From positions 1 through 8,468 of the forward strand of contig CACXDE010000131.1 in the NCBI GenBank assembly GCA_902766305.1: a stretch of 8,468 nt of DNA, given 5' to 3'. Below, piece by piece: positions 5,977 through 8,468 of the stretch. How positions within the stretch are numbered: the first letter of the stretch is position 1; each line of letters begins with the position of its first letter. The DNA comes from an uncultured Ruminococcus sp. (GTDB lineage Bacteria; Bacillota; Clostridia; Oscillospirales; Acutalibacteraceae). Below the pieces are notes generated by a model, which worked only from the letters and a program-made list of their open reading frames with translations, was not told the DNA's origin and did no database searches. Position numbers and translations under genes: made by a program.

Positions 5977-6114
5977 ACTTCTGTCTTTGATATTATAACA
6001 CATTTTTTAGCCATTAACAAGACCCGGACTGTTCAATTTAGGTGTATTATATTCACTAAACGATATAACACTGAATCCTTGTCATAAAAATATTTTATCC
6101 TGACTTCTGTCTTT
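5977..6114. repeat. 12-bp direct repeat pair flanking the promoter
   Basis: ACTTCTGTCTTT occurs at 5977-5988 and again at 6103-6114, 126 bp apart. The first copy covers the expected transcription start just downstream of the -10; the second lies upstream of the promoter. Both are followed by A/T-rich bases. They could be operator half-sites or a remnant of a duplicated promoter region. Two copies alone do not settle this. Confidence 0.4.
5992..6020 (-). promoter_or_regulatory. Sigma-A-type promoter with extended -10
   Basis: On the minus strand TTGTTA (6015-6020) is separated by exactly 17 nt from TATAAT (5992-5997), and TGT directly precedes the -10 (extended -10, TGn). The likely start is near 5985, giving a leader of about 145 nt before the gene at 5840. 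This is the best promoter in the gap and the likely source of the transcript covering the unidentified gene and, by read-through, rbfA to ribF. A second TATAAT at 6046-6051 has no good -35. Confidence 0.75.
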
Positions 6115-6134
6115 ATAAATACCAACATCTGCTG

Positions 6135-6170
6135 CAAGCCCCTCACAATCATTAAACTGTGGGGGGCTTG
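6135..6170 (-). terminator. Strong hairpin after the BspA-like gene, no T tract
   Basis: CAAGCCCCTCACA (6135-6147) and TGTGGGGGGCTTG (6158-6170) form a 13-bp GC-rich stem with one G-T wobble and a 10-nt loop, starting 12 nt beyond the stop of the BspA-like gene. Position and strength fit an intrinsic terminator, but the minus-strand sequence after it (GCAGCAGATG) lacks the U run. It may be a weak or decayed terminator, or a 3'-end-stabilising hairpin. Confidence 0.6.
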
Positions 6171-6181
6171 AAACAAATAAT

Positions 6182-8468
6182 TTATTTTACTGTCAGGTTG
6201 AAGTCCTTGGATACAACTTCACCTTCGCCGTACTTATCCTTGACATTTATTCGTACATTGTAAGTTCCGGCAGCAGTCGGCTTGAATGTTACGGAATCAT
6301 ACTTAGTATAAGCAGAACCGCTTGAAGTCACATATGCCTTTGTCCATGAACTGTCTGTAGATTTTTTGTAATAGTAAGCGTACTTGTAGGGGCTTGTACC
6401 GCCTGTAGCCTTACCAGTCAGAGTTACTGTTGTATTTTTCGATACGGTTGTTGCACTTATCGTTGAACCGTTTTTAAGTGCAGCCGTTACTTTTACTGTA
6501 AATTCCTTGGACACCATTGTACCTGTGCCGTTATTATCTTTTACGTTTATCCTTACACTGTATGTTCCGGCTGTGGTCGGTTTGAAGGTCATCTCAGTAT
6601 TCTTTGTGTACGCATAGCCTGCCGGAGTCGTATACGCTCTCGTCCATGCGCTGTCTGTTGAATTCTTGTAGTAGTATGCAAACTTGTACGGCTCTGTACC
6701 GCCGGAAGCCTTGCCTGTCATTGTTACCTTTGTACCGAGTGAAACGCTTGTTGCACTGACAGCAGAATTGTTAGCCAGAGCAGCAGCTTTTACCTTAACC
6801 GTAAACTCCTTTGATACCGCAATTCCCTTGTCATCCGACGCATTTATCCTTACAGTGTAGGTGCCTGCTGACGTCGGCCTGAAGGAAACCGATGTATTCT
6901 TTGTATAGGCCAATCCGCTTGCGGTTACATACGCCTTTGTCCATTTGCTGTCCGTTGATTTCTTGTAGTAGTAAGCAAATTTATAGTTACCTGTGCCGCC
7001 TTCTGCCTTGCCTGTCATGGTTACATCCGTATTAGCAGTAACGCTTGTTGCGCTTACGGAAGATTTATTGACAAGCGGAGAGGTAACATTGACTGTGAAA
7101 TCCTTCAGAACAACCTTTTTCTCACTATCCCTGACTTTTATCTGTATGATATATTTACCCTCAGATGCCGGTGTGAAGATCGTTTTATCCGTAGTGCTGT
7201 AGCCTGTTATTTTTGTCCATGTATCGTCTTTGGAATTTTTGTAGTAAAATACGTAATCATACGGTCCTACTCCGCCTTTTGCTTTCGCTGTCAGGGTTAT
7301 AGGAGTATTCACCTCGGCAGTTAATGTACTTACTGTTGATTCATTTGTAAGTTCTGCCGGAGAGGTTGAAACAAATTTAATTTCATTTCTGTTTGCATAA
7401 ATTTCAGCTTTTGAACCTGTCTTGCCGTAAATTGTAAAATCGGGGATCTTTTCAAAACTTGAGCTGTCTTTTCTCCTATATCCGAAAGCTCTGGTATCGA
7501 TCATCCACACACTGTCCGGAATAGTGACACTTGTAAATCCGCAGCCTAAGAACGCATTATCCCATATATATTTAACACCATCAGGAATGGTAATATCCGT
7601 AAGACTTGTACAATCGCTGAAAGCACCCTTATCGATAACTGTAACACCGTCAGGTATATTTACTTTTTTCAGGCTGCTGCATCCTAAAAAAAGACAATAT
7701 TCGATTTTTGTTACTTTATTTGAAATTTTAACACTTTCCAGACTTGTGCATTTACTAAACGCATATTCTCCGACACTTTCCACACTGTCGGGAATTGTCA
7801 ACTTTTTAATACACGGACATTTGTTGAAGGCATATTCTCCTATTTCCGTCATACCGTCAGGAATGCTCACACTGGTAAGAGCTTTACAATTACTAAAGAC
7901 ATTCATTCCGAGACTTTTGACTCCATTCGGGATAACAACGCTTTTAATGGTTTCATTATTTGAAAATACAGCATCGCTTATTCCTTTAATTCCGCTTGGT
8001 ATAGTTATTTCTGTACTTTCTCCGCAATAGCCATACAATACGCTTTCAACAATGATAAATCCGTTGCTGTCAGCAAGACCATCACATTCATAAAAAGCAC
8101 CGCCTCTTATTTCAGCTGACTTGTTAGGTATATTAATACTTTCAAGACGATAAGCAGCGTCAAAAGCATATGGTTCAATAAGCGAAACGCTTTTCGGTAT
8201 AGTAACACTCCTAAGCTCTGTACAAGAAGCAAAAGCCCATCTGCCTATACTTTTCACGCCTTCCGGAATTACAACGCTTTTGATATCACGATTTGATTCA
8301 AATGCCCAACTGCCAATACGTGTAACAGCTTTCGGAACAGTAACACTGCTTTCTTTCCCAAAATAGTCATACAGCACGCCTTTTACAACACTGAAACCGT
8401 TACTGTCGGCAAGACCTTCACAGCTTGCGAACGCTTGTTCTTTGATCTCAGTCACACTGTCCGGAATA
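6182..8468 (-). CDS. BspA-like leucine-rich-repeat surface protein with four Ig-like (Y_Y_Y-like) domains, N-terminus outside window
   Basis: The frame is open to the window edge. Translation upstream of the first in-window GTG reads IPDSV, a normal repeat unit, so that GTG is internal and the true start lies outside. The visible 761 residues hold 13 BspA/LRR_5 units (core IPDGVTxIGxxAFxxCxxL) over the first ~371 residues, capped by TIYGKTGSKAEIYANRN, the usual end of such arrays. Four Ig-like domains of 93-100 residues follow, each with GG..PY.Y.YYYK, W, an F.P...G.Y motif and a V.D segment, resembling the triple-tyrosine Y_Y_Y family. The protein ends NLTVK with no sortase signal, dockerin or membrane helix, so anchoring is unclear unless the missing N-terminus provides it. 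BspA-like proteins are usually secreted or cell-surface and bind host or substrate polymers; that role is inferred. The gene is a separate unit from the rbfA operon, divided from it by a hairpin. Confidence 0.9.
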   Translation of the reverse strand, partial: IPDSVTEIKEQAFASCEGLADSNGFSVVKGVLYDYFGKESSVTVPKAVTRIGSWAFESNRDIKSVVIPEGVKSIGRWAFASCTELRSVTIPKSVSLIEPYAFDAAYRLESINIPNKSAEIRGGAFYECDGLADSNGFIIVESVLYGYCGESTEITIPSGIKGISDAVFSNNETIKSVVIPNGVKSLGMNVFSNCKALTSVSIPDGMTEIGEYAFNKCPCIKKLTIPDSVESVGEYAFSKCTSLESVKISNKVTKIEYCLFLGCSSLKKVNIPDGVTVIDKGAFSDCTSLTDITIPDGVKYIWDNAFLGCGFTSVTIPDSVWMIDTRAFGYRRKDSSSFEKIPDFTIYGKTGSKAEIYANRNEIKFVSTSPAELTNESTVSTLTAEVNTPITLTAKAKGGVGPYDYVFYYKNSKDDTWTKITGYSTTDKTIFTPASEGKYIIQIKVRDSEKKVVLKDFTVNVTSPLVNKSSVSATSVTANTDVTMTGKAEGGTGNYKFAYYYKKSTDSKWTKAYVTASGLAYTKNTSVSFRPTSAGTYTVRINASDDKGIAVSKEFTVKVKAAALANNSAVSATSVSLGTKVTMTGKASGGTEPYKFAYYYKNSTDSAWTRAYTTPAGYAYTKNTEMTFKPTTAGTYSVRINVKDNNGTGTMVSKEFTVKVTAALKNGSTISATTVSKNTTVTLTGKATGGTSPYKYAYYYKKSTDSSWTKAYVTSSGSAYTKYDSVTFKPTAAGTYNVRINVKDKYGEGEVVSKDFNLTVK
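6185..7354 (-). repeat. Four tandem Ig-like domain repeats
   Basis: Units lie at 7076-7354 (93 aa), 6779-7075 (99 aa), 6479-6778 (100 aa) and 6185-6478 (98 aa). Units 2-4 are very alike, including KFAYYYKKSTDS.W, AYTKNT and AGTY.VRIN. The first is clearly divergent (YDYVFYYKNSKDDTW) and lacks the AYTK insertion. This suggests recent duplication of the three C-terminal units. Confidence 0.88.
7355..8468 (-). repeat. Leucine-rich (BspA/LRR_5) repeat array
   Basis: Thirteen units of about 23 residues are visible, each carrying the IP.(G/S)V..I...(A)F signature, and the array continues past the window edge. Two units contain a longer insertion starting LADSNGF and containing VLYDYFG or VLYGYCG, which breaks the array into larger modules of about 115 residues (insertions start near 8410 and 8080). 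Confidence 0.85.

Noticed and set aside
6135..6170. Fully standard intrinsic terminator
   Set aside because: The stem is strong, but the required U run after it on the minus strand is missing, so it is listed only as terminator-like.
7524..8030. Plus-strand 168-codon open frame inside the BspA-like gene
   Set aside because: Antisense to repetitive leucine-rich coding DNA; its own periodic composition mirrors those repeats and no ribosome site or neighbour supports it.

Overview
The window looks like chromosomal DNA of a gut or rumen Clostridia member, most likely Oscillospiraceae near Ruminococcus. This rests on moderate GC, strong AGGAGG-type ribosome sites, a BspA-type leucine-rich-repeat surface protein with tandem Y_Y_Y-like domains, and the order rbfA, nrnA, truB, ribF that is typical of Bacillota. 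The genus is inferred, not proven. All genes lie on the minus strand, so transcription runs from high to low coordinates.

Layout in the direction of transcription. Positions 8468-6182 hold the C-terminal part of a large BspA-like protein: 13 leucine-rich units, then four tandem Ig-like domains. Its N-terminus is outside the window. A 13-bp hairpin (6135-6170) follows its stop. The gene-free stretch 5841-6181 holds that hairpin, a 12-bp direct repeat, a very good sigma-A promoter with an extended -10 (5992-6020), and a three-segment palindrome (5864-5954) that would lie in the mRNA leader. Next come an unidentified 165-codon gene (5840-5343), a 111-bp MITE-like element (5243-5353) whose end supplies that gene's last codons, and then rbfA, nrnA, truB, a 66-residue single-span membrane protein, ribF, a WHEPP-repeat membrane protein, a two-span membrane protein with TPR-like helices, and a lipoprotein cut by the window edge.

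From rbfA to the lipoprotein the genes are packed with gaps of -4 to 19 nt. Several ribosome sites lie inside the preceding gene, and the stop and start touch at ribF/WHEPP and overlap at nrnA/truB, so this is almost certainly one operon. The core genes serve 30S maturation (RbfA), tRNA U55 pseudouridylation (TruB), nanoRNA/pAp turnover (NrnA) and FMN/FAD synthesis (RibF). In many Bacillota this block follows nusA-infB. Here infB is not upstream; its place is taken by the unidentified gene and a separate BspA transcription unit.

The most notable points are the MITE that rewrote a gene's C-terminus while leaving its length unchanged, the membrane-anchored WHEPPRRGG-repeat protein heading a trio of uncharacterised envelope genes translationally coupled to ribF, and the large palindrome in the operon leader.
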